Shown here: in pieces, positions 23,833-31,380 of the stretch
Layout of the letters: each line of letters starts with the position of its first letter
How positions within the stretch are numbered: the stretch's first letter is position 1
Origin: Betaproteobacteria bacterium HGW-Betaproteobacteria-16
GTDB lineage: Bacteria > Pseudomonadota > Gammaproteobacteria > Burkholderiales > Burkholderiaceae_C
Length of the DNA stretch: 33,004 bases
NCBI GenBank assembly: GCA_002840835.1
Contig: PHCQ01000057.1
Coordinates: 1-33,004 of the forward strand
Direction: 5' to 3'
Translations under genes and position numbers: made by a program
The notes under the pieces: generated by a model
What the model was told of the DNA's origin: nothing
Database searches by the model: none
The model's input: only the letters and a program-made list of their open reading frames with translations

Positions 23833-24666
23833 CTACCTGCAGTGCATCACGACGGGTTGTGGCATCCCGGGCACCTCGGACTCATCGGCAGGCACCTCGC
23901 CGCGCAACTCGTGCTCGAACTGGTCGTACAACTGTGTCAACAGCTCGCGTGTCACCAGGCGTGCTGGCAGGTCGAACGCCAGCGCACCGTCGCGCAGACC
24001 CACAATGCGCGGAAAACTCGCCAGCGCCACGTCCACCTGGTGCAGCGTGGCCACGAGCGTGGCGCCGTGGTCTCGTGCGCTGTTGACCAGGGTTGTGATG
24101 GCTTGGCGCGATCGCGTTGGGTCCAGCGCCGACAAAGGTTCGTCCACCAGCCACAGCGAGGCCGCAGACAGCAGTGTGCGGGCCAGGCCGACGCGCTGTC
24201 GTTCACCACCAGAGAGCCGGTCCACGCGTTCGAACAGCTTGTCACCCAGGTCGAACTTCTCCAGCGCCTCAAAGGCCGCGGGAATGTCCGACGGGTAGAA
24301 GAGCGAGCGCAGGCTGGCCCACAGGCCCATGTGGGGCAGGCGGCCGGCGAGCACGGCAGTGACCACGCGCTGGCGCGGTGGCAATGGTGGCACTTGAGGT
24401 GCCAGGAACAGGCGGCCGCGCAGCTTCTGCAGCGCACTGCGTTGCAGTTGCCAGGGGGCTGCGCCGTCGAGGTGCAGTTGCCCTGTGGTGGGCGGCAGCG
24501 CGCAGGCCAGCACCTGCAGCAGCGTGGTCTTGCCCGCACCTGACGGACCGATCACCGCCACCTGCTCGCCCGCAGCGATGTGCAGGCTCAAGTCCTTGAT
24601 GGCGGGTGGCGCATCGGTGCGCGCGGCTGGGTGGCGCGCGCTGACGCCTTCAAGTTGCAGCTTCAA
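23833..24666 (-). CDS. PhnC-like ABC transporter ATPase of the selenium-type transporter
   Basis: The 277-residue ATPase powers the importer. It shows Walker A GPSGAGKTT, Q-loop region (APQVPPLPPRQ), the signature LSGGERQRVGLAR, Walker B SLWLVDEPLSALD and the switch histidine in TLHQVD. The start is set at TTG 24666, 19 bases after the binding-protein stop and preceded by GGAG at nine bases. The frame stays open upstream, but only inside the binding-protein gene. Length is close to PhnC (about 260). The substrate is inferred from the binding protein. Confidence 0.87.
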   Translation of the reverse strand: MKLQLEGVSARHPAARTDAPPAIKDLSLHIAAGEQVAVIGPSGAGKTTLLQVLACALPPTTGQLHLDGAAPWQLQRSALQKLRGRLFLAPQVPPLPPRQRVVTAVLAGRLPHMGLWASLRSLFYPSDIPAAFEALEKFDLGDKLFERVDRLSGGERQRVGLARTLLSAASLWLVDEPLSALDPTRSRQAITTLVNSARDHGATLVATLHQVDVALASFPRIVGLRDGALAFDLPARLVTRELLTQLYDQFEHELRGEVPADESEVPGMPQPVVMHCR

Positions 24667-24685
24667 GCGCAGGTGCTCCAGCCAC

Positions 24686-25552
24686 TCACAGCAGGCCAGC
24701 GCTGCGCGCAGCGGCTTCCAGACCCTTGTAGTTGTCGGGCGTGGTGGCGATGTAGCGCGTGGCACGGTTGAGCTTGAGGATCTCGGCGTGTTCGGGGTTG
24801 GCCGGGTCCAGTGCCAGCAGCGCGGCTTTCACCTTGGCCTGCATGTCGGCAGGCATGTCGGCGTGCACCGACCAGTTGTAGTTGAAGTAGCCCGGCGTGG
24901 TGTAAAACACGTCCACCGCCTTGGTGTCCACCTTGTTCTCGTTCACGAACTTCTTCCACACGGTGATGTCGAGTGCGGCAGCATCCACCTTGCCGCTGAC
25001 CACCGACGCGATGGTCGCGTCGTGTGCGCCGCTGTAGGCGATGCGGCGGAAGTCTTTTTCAGGGTTGATGTTGGCCTGCAGCAGGAAGCTGCGTGGCATC
25101 AGGTGGCCGGAGGTGCTGCTTTGTGAGCCGAACGACACCTGCTTGCCTTTCATGTCGGCCAGGCTCTTGATGCCGGAATCGGTCTTGGAAATGAACACCG
25201 ACTGGAACTTGGTGTCTTCTTCGCGTTGCGCGAGCGGCACCACCTTGCCACCCGAACGCAGGTTGGCCTGCACAAAGGTGAAACCGCCGAACCACACCAG
25301 GTCCACCTTCTTGTTCACCAGCGTTTCCACGGCAGCGGGGTAGTCGCTCACCGGCGTGAATTCCACCTTCACGCCCAGCGCCTTCTCAAGGTAGCTGGCC
25401 AGCGGCGTGAACTTGCGCACCTGTTCGGTTGCGGCTTCTTCAGGGATAGTGGTCACGCGGAACACGCTCTGGGCGTGGGCATACGTGGCGACGGACAGCA
25501 CGGCGCAGGTCAAGAGTGCGCGCAGGGTGCGGGAAGGCAGGAAATGGGTCAT
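24686..25552 (-). CDS. Putative selenate/selenium oxyanion ABC transporter substrate-binding protein
   Basis: This is a 288-residue PhnD-superfamily periplasmic protein with a Sec signal peptide (1-27, ending TYAHA). Its wording, TIPEEAATEQ near the mature N-terminus, VDLVWFGGFTFVQAN, SSTSGHLMPRSF, AYSGAHDATIA, FNYNWSVHAD and a terminal AAARSAGLL, agrees with my memory of the clade annotated as putative selenate ABC transporter binding protein (ABC_peri_selen type), known for its association with selD. Classical phosphonate PhnD proteins differ at these places. It heads the leftward operon and diverges from egtD. Substrate is prediction: selenate, selenite or another anion. No C-P lyase genes are present. 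Confidence 0.85.
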   Translation of the reverse strand: MTHFLPSRTLRALLTCAVLSVATYAHAQSVFRVTTIPEEAATEQVRKFTPLASYLEKALGVKVEFTPVSDYPAAVETLVNKKVDLVWFGGFTFVQANLRSGGKVVPLAQREEDTKFQSVFISKTDSGIKSLADMKGKQVSFGSQSSTSGHLMPRSFLLQANINPEKDFRRIAYSGAHDATIASVVSGKVDAAALDITVWKKFVNENKVDTKAVDVFYTTPGYFNYNWSVHADMPADMQAKVKAALLALDPANPEHAEILKLNRATRYIATTPDNYKGLEAAARSAGLL

Positions 25553-25697
25553 GGGTCATCCGGTCAAGAGGGATTGAGGAGCCCGTATTAGACCGCGAGT
25601 GCGCATCCCCACTGTTGCGCTGCGATGCTGCTCAGGAACCCCTTGTCACACAAGCCGGGTGTCAGCCGGTATAAACCACCCAGGAGAGCCCACCCGC
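25553..25697. promoter_or_regulatory. Divergent control region between the selenium-type transporter and egtD
   Basis: The 145-base gap must drive both the transporter operon (left) and egtD (right). On the plus strand TATAAA (25670-25675) is a candidate -10 box; TTGTCA (25643-25648) lies 21 bases before it, too far for an ideal promoter. AGGAG (25682-25686) serves egtD at a rather long spacing. Short direct elements TGTCACACA and GTGTCA are near, but no firm operator is seen. Confidence 0.45.
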
Positions 25698-26708
25698 ATG
25701 CCCCAGTCTGATCCCAAGCCCCACTTCATCCAGACCCATTTGTCCGACCCTGCCGCCGTGCGTGCAGAGCTGCAGGCCAGCCTTCTGGCCACACCGGCGC
25801 ACATCGCGCCGAAGTTTCTTTACGACGTCCTGGGCTCGCGCCTTTTCGATGCGATCACCGAGCTGCCCGAGTACTACCCCACCCGCACCGAAGCCAGCAT
25901 CTTCGCGCAGCATGGTGCCGCCATGGCCCGGCATCTGCCAGCGAGCGCCGTGCTCTTGGACCTGGGGGCCGGCAGTTGCGCCAAGGCGGCGCGGCTGTTC
26001 CCGGTGCTGCGACCCGCCGGCTATGTGGCGGTGGACATTTCGGTGGACTACCTGCGCGATACGCTTGGGGCGCTGCAGCAACGCCACCCCAGGCTGCCCA
26101 TGCTCGGGCTGGGCATGGACTTTTCTTCGACGCTGGCCCTGGGTCCTGCGGCCGCCGACTGGCTGCACACCCGCGACCTTCAAGCCGCACCCCGCACGGT
26201 CTTCTACCCGGGCTCCAGCATCGGCAATTTTGACCCCGACCAAGCCCTGACACTGCTGCGGCAGGCCCATGCCCTGTGCCGCGAAGGTGGCCCGGGCAGT
26301 GGCCTGCTCATCGGTGTGGACCTGATCAAGCCCACCGCCGTGCTCGAGCCCGCCTACGACGATGCCCTGGGCGTGACCGCCGCCTTCAACCGCAACTTGC
26401 TGCTCAATGTCAACCGCTGGCTGGGCAGCGACTTTGCGCCCGCGCAGTGGCAGCACAAGGCTTTTTTCAATGAGCCTGAATCGCGCATTGAAATGCACCT
26501 GCTTGCGAAGGAGGATCAGACCGTGCGCTGGCCAGGTGGGGAACGCGTGTTTGTCGCGGGTGAAGGGCTGCACACCGAAAGCTCGTACAAATGGAAGCCT
26601 GCCGCCTTTGAGGCGCTGCTGAAGGAAGCAGGGTTTGGATCGGTTCGCCTGTGGTCCGATGAGCGGCATTGGTTCGGGGTGTTTGCTGCAACAGCGGGTG
26701 ACGCCTGA
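25698..26708 (+). CDS. egtD: L-histidine N-alpha-methyltransferase EgtD
   Basis: EgtD trimethylates histidine with three S-adenosylmethionine molecules to give hercynine. Hercynine is the shared precursor of ergothioneine (via EgtB) and selenoneine (via SenA). The 336-residue protein has LYDVLGSRLFDAI and PEYYPTRTE (57-65) in the N-terminal domain, the SAM motif LDLGAGSCAK (87-96), VFYPGSSIGNF, and the C-terminal HTESSYKW histidine-binding segment. The ATG at 25698 gives normal length; upstream in-frame starts would add unconserved residues. Its location between egtB and the sen genes, divergent from the transporter, suits a common supply role. Confidence 0.94.
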   Translation: MPQSDPKPHFIQTHLSDPAAVRAELQASLLATPAHIAPKFLYDVLGSRLFDAITELPEYYPTRTEASIFAQHGAAMARHLPASAVLLDLGAGSCAKAARLFPVLRPAGYVAVDISVDYLRDTLGALQQRHPRLPMLGLGMDFSSTLALGPAAADWLHTRDLQAAPRTVFYPGSSIGNFDPDQALTLLRQAHALCREGGPGSGLLIGVDLIKPTAVLEPAYDDALGVTAAFNRNLLLNVNRWLGSDFAPAQWQHKAFFNEPESRIEMHLLAKEDQTVRWPGGERVFVAGEGLHTESSYKWKPAAFEALLKEAGFGSVRLWSDERHWFGVFAATAGDA

Positions 26709-26740
26709 GTACCATTGCGGCCGACCTGATGGGCGGCGCG

Positions 26741-26813
26741 GTGGTCATCCGCAACATTGCCGTATGGGTGTTATGCGTGATGCCGACTTGTTTGCATCGG
26801 CACGAATGACCAC
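26741..26813 (+). ncRNA. Possible structured RNA (three-way junction) downstream of egtD
   Basis: The outer stem GTGGTCAT (26741-26748) pairs perfectly with ATGACCAC (26806-26813). Inside, CGCAACA (26750-26756) can pair with TGTTATGCG (26769-26777, two-base bulge), and TGCCGA (26781-26786) with TCGGCA (26797-26802). Together these make a three-way junction. It lies in the 197-base gap between egtD and the BamE-like gene. It might be a leader element, an egtD 3' structure or coincidence; no known riboswitch class is recognised. Confidence 0.25.
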
Positions 26814-26905
26814 AATGCCAGCTTGAAATAGAGTGGATCCAGCAAAGCGCTGGAGCCAGAGGCGGCCATGGGCCGGTCAGTGAGTCACATGAACAGGAGT
26901 CAGGG

Positions 26906-27193
26906 ATGAGGTGGATCCGTTTGTTTGGGGCGATCGTTCTGCTCATGGCCGGCTCATCTGTGCTGGCCGCAGACGCGGGTGAGCGCAAGTTCATCCGCAA
27001 GGGCATGGCTGAAGGGGAGGTGTTGCACAAGATTGGCAAACCTGACCACGAAGCATTCATCCGCGTCGTCAAGGGTCAGCCGGAAGAGAAGTCCTGGACC
27101 TATTTCCCCCACCCCCGTGATGCACAGACCCTGACCATCATCACCTTCCATGCCGGCACGGTGAGCAGCATCGAACGCAAGATTGCCCGTTAA
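26906..27193 (+). CDS. Small exported BamE/SmpA-like domain protein
   Basis: This is a 95-residue protein with a signal peptide (1-21, ending SSVLA) and no lipobox cysteine. The mature part, RKGMAEGEVLHKIGKPD followed by SWTYFP and an ITFHAGTVSSIE strand, resembles the small alpha/beta fold of BamE/OmlA (SmpA) proteins and related DUF2845-type proteins. It is probably periplasmic. It is convergent with senA, with 32 bases between the stops. Its link to the selenium genes is only positional. Confidence 0.7.
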   Translation: MRWIRLFGAIVLLMAGSSVLAADAGERKFIRKGMAEGEVLHKIGKPDHEAFIRVVKGQPEEKSWTYFPHPRDAQTLTIITFHAGTVSSIERKIAR

Positions 27194-27225
27194 ACCTCGA
27201 AAACGCCGGGACCGCGCGGGACACG

Positions 27226-28482
27226 TCAGACCACACTTCTGAAGCCGGACACGATGTCGTTGCGGTGCCGCTCGAAGTAGTTGCGGTACTTCGGATGACG
27301 CATTCGTGGCGAGGTGGCCTGGCTGGCGCCTTTGAGCACCGGTCGACCATCGAACCAGGGCGCCGAATAGTCCAGGTAAGGGTGCGGCTCAAAACCGGGG
27401 TAGGGTGCAAAAGGTGTGGCGGTCCATTCCCAGACCCTGCCCCACTCGAAGCCGGCGACGGTATGTGCGGCCAGCTCCCATTCGGCCTCGCTGGGCAGGC
27501 GGCGATCGGCCCACGCGCACCAGGCCTCGGCCTCATAAGCGCTCAGATGGCAGGCGACGTCGTCCAGGTCCAGCGGCAGCCATTGTCCCCAGCATTGGCG
27601 TGCCCAGCGCTGCCTGTCGCTGCGCTGCAGGTAACGTGGTGCCTGTTGTTCCTGTGCGCGTCGCCAGGCCCAGCCTTCCTCGCTCCACCACTTCTTCTGT
27701 TCGTAGCCGCCCGCTTCCACAAAAGGCAGGTAGCGTGCCCAGGTCACAGGCGCGGCGTCGATCTGGAAGGCGGGCACGTGCAGTGTGCAGGTACCGAGTT
27801 CGTTGTCGAAGGCAAAGCCCGGGCCCTGGTGTCCCATCGACCAGGCCATGGCGGGCACGCTCAGCGTATCGCCGTCAGCGGGCTGGGCGATGGTGGGCGC
27901 ATGCGGGTGGGGCAGGGTGCCTGCGGCAAAAGGGTCGTGCCCCAGCGTCTGGGCCATGTAGACGGCGGCTTCTGCGTGCATGTCTTCGTGGAACAGAGCC
28001 AACCGGAAGAAGTACAGGCCCTCGTCGGTGTCGGGGGCATCTTCCAGCAGGCTCAGGGTGTCTTGCAGGCTGGCGTTCAGGTCCATGACGGTGGTGTCAG
28101 CGCCAGGCAGTGCCAGCTGCCAGCGCAGGGCATGGGCGATGCGGCTGGAGTCGTACAGCGCATCGGCATCAAGGCCGCGCCGGGCCTGGCGCGCAGGGGT
28201 GCGGGGCGCTTGCGGGTCGGCGCGCGCGCCGCGACCGCGTTGTGGGTTGCGAGCGATCCACCAGTCGGCAAACCAGCCGATATGACCCAGCTCCCACAAA
28301 GGCGGATTCAGTTCGGGCGAAAAGGGTACGACCAGTGCATCGCCCAGCGCCGCCCGGCTGGACGCGAACAAGGCCAGGGTGCGTTCGCGCGCGTCACGCA
28401 GCTGGTGTGCCAGGGCTTGTCGGCCTCCTGTGCGGGCCGATTGAGCTTCCGACACAATGGGTGCCCATCCGATGTCCTTCAT
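27226..28482 (-). CDS. senA: Selenoneine synthase SenA (EgtB-like)
   Basis: SenA is an EgtB paralogue that couples hercynine to a selenosugar to form the C-Se bond of selenoneine. With the ATG at 28482 the protein has 418 residues. The DinB-like domain holds probable iron ligands His67 (WELGHIGW), His165 and His169 (FHEDMH); the FGE-like domain (about 200-418) has GPGFAFDNELGTC, LPSEAEWELAA, GRVWEWTATPF and a terminal VSGFRSVV. The HEDMH wording and the adjacent senB and selD distinguish it from the EgtB at 19700-21028. The chosen start has GAGG five bases upstream; a second ATG at 28500 lacks one. The gene's 5' end overlaps the divergent senB. Confidence 0.9.
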   Translation of the reverse strand: MKDIGWAPIVSEAQSARTGGRQALAHQLRDARERTLALFASSRAALGDALVVPFSPELNPPLWELGHIGWFADWWIARNPQRGRGARADPQAPRTPARQARRGLDADALYDSSRIAHALRWQLALPGADTTVMDLNASLQDTLSLLEDAPDTDEGLYFFRLALFHEDMHAEAAVYMAQTLGHDPFAAGTLPHPHAPTIAQPADGDTLSVPAMAWSMGHQGPGFAFDNELGTCTLHVPAFQIDAAPVTWARYLPFVEAGGYEQKKWWSEEGWAWRRAQEQQAPRYLQRSDRQRWARQCWGQWLPLDLDDVACHLSAYEAEAWCAWADRRLPSEAEWELAAHTVAGFEWGRVWEWTATPFAPYPGFEPHPYLDYSAPWFDGRPVLKGASQATSPRMRHPKYRNYFERHRNDIVSGFRSVV

Positions 28483-29458
28483 CAAACCCTCACTTTGCAT
28501 CGTCACGCCAGCGCTGGCCGATGCCAACAACGGCAATTGGCAGACCGCGCGCCGCTGGGCGCGACTGCTCTCTGGCCATTATGCGGTTCGCCTGGCACGC
28601 CAGTGGCCTGACGGGCCTTCACCGCATGACGGGACAGACATGCTGCTGGCCCTGCACGCACGGCGCTCAGCGACTTCGGTGGCGGCCTGGGCGGCGGCCC
28701 ACCCGCAGCGTCCGCTGGTCGTGGCCCTCACCGGTACCGACCTCTACCGCGACATCGCCAATGACGCCCAGGCCCAGCGCTCGCTGGAACTTGCACAGCG
28801 GCTCATCGTGCTGCAGGAACTGGGTCCGCAGGCCTTGCCTGAAGCCTTCAGGGGCAAATGCCGTGTGGTGTTCCAGTCTGCCAGCGCACGACAGGCGCTG
28901 CGCAAGACCACGGCGCACCTGCGCGCGGTGGCCGTGGGCCATCTGCGTGCCGAGAAATCACCTGCCACTTTGTGGGCTGCCGCGCGATTGCTGAGACCGG
29001 ATGAAGGCATCTTCATCGACCATGTGGGCGCTGCGCTCAGCCCCGACATGGCCGAGACCGCCATGCAGACCGCGCGCGATTGCCCGCACTACCGGTGGCT
29101 GGGTGGCTTGCCGCATGCTGCTGCACGTGCCCGCATTCAGCGTGCCCACGTGCTGGTGCATCCCAGCGCCATGGAAGGGGGCGCCCATGTGGTGATGGAG
29201 GCGGTGCTCAGCGGCACGCCGGTGCTGGCGTCAAGCATTGACGGCAATGTGGGCATGCTGGGCAGGGACTATGGCGGCTATTTCCCCGTGGGCGATGCCG
29301 CTGCGCTCGCTGATGGCCTGCGGCAACTGCGCAGGGGCCTGAACGGTAGCGCAGGCCAGCTTGCCTCCCTGCAAGCACAATGCGAAGCGAGGGCGGCCCT
29401 GTTCGCCCCCGAGGCCGAGCGGCAGTCGCTGCTGGCCCTGCTGGCGGAACTGCGCTGA
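28472..29458 (+). CDS. senB: Selenosugar synthase SenB, GT4-like glycosyltransferase
   Basis: SenB transfers selenophosphate to a UDP-sugar, giving the selenosugar used by SenA. The protein has 328 residues from ATG 28472 (another in-frame ATG lies five codons earlier). It shows the N-terminal Rossmann strand LCIVTPALADANNGNWQTA, GTDLYRD (88-94), and the nucleotide-sugar motif HPSAMEGGAHVVMEA with the paired glutamates (235, 243), followed by GTPVLAS, as in GT-B glycosyltransferases. The TIGR-type annotation often given to such proteins is a selenoneine biosynthesis or TIGR04348-like glycosyltransferase. It starts inside the 5' end of divergent senA and precedes selD by 62 bases. Confidence 0.9.
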   Translation: MSFIKPSLCIVTPALADANNGNWQTARRWARLLSGHYAVRLARQWPDGPSPHDGTDMLLALHARRSATSVAAWAAAHPQRPLVVALTGTDLYRDIANDAQAQRSLELAQRLIVLQELGPQALPEAFRGKCRVVFQSASARQALRKTTAHLRAVAVGHLRAEKSPATLWAAARLLRPDEGIFIDHVGAALSPDMAETAMQTARDCPHYRWLGGLPHAAARARIQRAHVLVHPSAMEGGAHVVMEAVLSGTPVLASSIDGNVGMLGRDYGGYFPVGDAAALADGLRQLRRGLNGSAGQLASLQAQCEARAALFAPEAERQSLLALLAELR

Positions 29459-29520
29459 GCCGCAGCCGCTGATTGAACCTCCACGACAACGCAACCAATC
29501 CACCCAGAAGAGAACACCGC

Positions 29521-30585
29521 ATGAACGCGCCCCTGCCGACCCAACCCCGTCTGACCAGCCTTTCTCATGGGGGTGGCTGCGGCTGCAAGATCGCGCCCGG
29601 CGTGCTGAGCGAAATCCTGCGAGGCGCCAGCGCCATGCCCATGCCGAAGGAACTGCTGGTGGGCATTGAAACGGCCGACGACGCTGCCGTGTACCAGCTC
29701 AATGACGAGCAGGCGCTCATCGCCACCACCGACTTTTTCATGCCCATCGTCGACGACCCGTACGACTTCGGCCGCATCGCAGCCACCAACGCGATCAGCG
29801 ACGTGTACGCCATGGGTGGCACGCCCATCATGGCGCTGGCCCTGGTGGGCATGCCCATCAACGTGCTGTCCACCGATACCATCGGTCGCATCCTGGCCGG
29901 TGGACAGGACGTGTGCAAGGCCGCCGGCATTCCCATTGCGGGTGGGCACACCATCGACTCCGTGGAGCCCATCTATGGCCTGGTGGCGCTGGGTCTGGTG
30001 CACCCGAAAAAGGTCAAGCGCAATGCCGACGCCCGCGTCGGCGACCGGCTGGTGCTGGGCAAGCCGCTGGGCGTGGGTGTGCTGTCTGCAGCGCTCAAGA
30101 AGGACGCACTGCCGCCCGCCGGCTACGGCCAGATGATCGCGTTCACCACCCAGCTCAACACCCCCGGCCCGGCGCTCGCACAGCTGAATGGAGTGCATGC
30201 ACTCACCGACATCACCGGCTTTGGCCTGGCCGGCCACGCACTCGAAATGGCCCGTGGATGCCAGGCCACGGTGCGGCTGGACATGGCCCGCGTGCCTTTG
30301 ATCGAAGGCGTGCGCGACCTCGCCGCGCAGGGCATGGTCACGGGCGCTTCGGGACGCAACTGGGCTGCCTATGGTCACGAAGTGCGCCTGGGCGAGCACC
30401 TGCAACCGGTGGACCAGGCGCTGCTCAGCGACCCACAGACCAGCGGCGGCCTGCTGGTGGCCTGCGCACCGGACACCGTGGACGAGGTGCTCGCCATCTT
30501 CCGCCGCATGGGTTTCGACAGCGCCGCCGACGTGGGTGAAATCGTGGCCGCCGAGCCCGATGGCGTGCGGCTTCGTGTGGCCTGA
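29521..30585 (+). CDS. selD: Selenide, water dikinase (selenophosphate synthetase; SelD/SenC)
   Basis: The enzyme makes selenophosphate from selenide and ATP, the activated selenium needed by SenB and, in many bacteria, by SelA and tRNA selenation. The 354-residue protein has the catalytic loop SHGGGCGCK (Cys20, Cys22, Lys23), glycine-rich ATP motifs, TDFFMPIVDDPYDFG, GGHTIDS and DPQTSGGLLVA. The catalytic position is cysteine, not selenocysteine. The ATG at 29521 follows AGAAGAG. In sen clusters the paralogue is called SenC; I cannot tell whether this is the only SelD of the genome or a dedicated copy. The next gene starts 12 bases downstream. Confidence 0.95.
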   Translation: MNAPLPTQPRLTSLSHGGGCGCKIAPGVLSEILRGASAMPMPKELLVGIETADDAAVYQLNDEQALIATTDFFMPIVDDPYDFGRIAATNAISDVYAMGGTPIMALALVGMPINVLSTDTIGRILAGGQDVCKAAGIPIAGGHTIDSVEPIYGLVALGLVHPKKVKRNADARVGDRLVLGKPLGVGVLSAALKKDALPPAGYGQMIAFTTQLNTPGPALAQLNGVHALTDITGFGLAGHALEMARGCQATVRLDMARVPLIEGVRDLAAQGMVTGASGRNWAAYGHEVRLGEHLQPVDQALLSDPQTSGGLLVACAPDTVDEVLAIFRRMGFDSAADVGEIVAAEPDGVRLRVA

Positions 30586-30597
30586 GCAAGCGCGCCC

Positions 30598-31095
30598 ATG
30601 TCTGGCCTTTTGCGCAATCTCCTGACGTTTCTGATGGCGCTGCTGGCGCCCCGCGCAGAAAGTCCGCTGTCCACCACCGTCAGCCACTTTCGGGTCATGC
30701 CCTGGGATGTGGGCGTGCGGGTGCTCAAAAGCGACCGCTACCTGTTGCTCGCCGAAGCGGCCCAGGTCGACTACATGGTGAAGTCCGGGCTGTGGCGGCG
30801 GCAATTGCGCGAGGGATTGAGCTTTGTGAACGCAGCGCAGATGATTCGGTTCTTGCATCCCATCGGGCTGTTGCAGCGCGTGCGCGTGGAAACCACCATC
30901 TTGTTTGCCGACCGGCGCTTTGCGTATTTTTCTCACGCGCTCTTTGTGGGCGAGGTGCGGCACGGTGAGGTGCTGGTCAAGATGAAATTCAAGAGGGGCG
31001 CGATCACCGTGCCGCTGATGAACCTCGTAGAGCATGACTTTGGTGAGAAGCCGGTGCACCTTGCCCTCTGGGACCAGGCGCTGGACACTTTGTAG
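30598..31095 (+). CDS. Thioesterase-like protein (hot-dog fold, THEM6-like)
   Basis: The 165-residue protein has a hydrophobic N-terminal helix (about 5-18) and then a fold resembling acyl-CoA thioesterase-like or THEM6 proteins: HFRVMPWDVGVRVLKSDRY, LREGLSFVNAAQMIRF, LQRVRVETTILFADRRFAYFSH and VLVKMKFKRG. The start ATG lies 12 bases after selD, so it is probably co-transcribed with senB-selD. I know no thioesterase role in selenoneine synthesis, so it may be incidental. The activity is a family-level guess. Confidence 0.7.
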   Translation: MSGLLRNLLTFLMALLAPRAESPLSTTVSHFRVMPWDVGVRVLKSDRYLLLAEAAQVDYMVKSGLWRRQLREGLSFVNAAQMIRFLHPIGLLQRVRVETTILFADRRFAYFSHALFVGEVRHGEVLVKMKFKRGAITVPLMNLVEHDFGEKPVHLALWDQALDTL

Positions 31096-31380
31096 GCCAA
31101 CTCGGGAGCACAGCGGGTGCTGATCCCCACGTTGGTGCGGAGACCCGGCCTCCAGGGCGGGCGAATGCCGACGGCTGACCGTCTGGAAAGCCCGCTTGTC
31201 GCAAACCGCGTGAAACTTCCGTTCTGTGCTTGGCGTGTTTGCGGGCGATGGCGACAATGGCGTGGCAAGCGCCGAGGGTGGCGTGCCCGGGGTTCATGCC
31301 CTGTTCCTCGTGTTCTTGCCCGCATCCAGACTGGCGGCACCTGTCTGGGCTTTCACAATCCTCCATCGGGAAGCCTGCTC
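31096..31380. other. Intergenic stretch downstream of the thioesterase gene
   Basis: These 285 bases hold no recognisable gene. The frame of the next protein stays open upstream, but the encoded residues are Arg-rich and without domain features. The stretch likely contains the promoter for the next gene, whose ATG at 31381 is preceded by GGAAG. No terminator hairpin with a T-tract was found. Confidence 0.4.

Noticed and set aside
21893..25552. Simple phosphonate uptake operon
   Set aside because: No C-P lyase, phosphonatase or phn regulator is present, and the binding-protein motifs and neighbours favour a selenium-type transporter.
29521..30585. SelD as a selenoprotein with in-frame UGA
   Set aside because: The catalytic loop reads CGC with ordinary cysteine codons and there is no internal TGA.
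29278..31257. Minus-strand open frame of 659 codons opposite selD
   Set aside because: Longer than the genes it covers, but antisense to selD and the thioesterase gene, with His/Gln/Arg-rich composition typical of reverse-complement artefacts.
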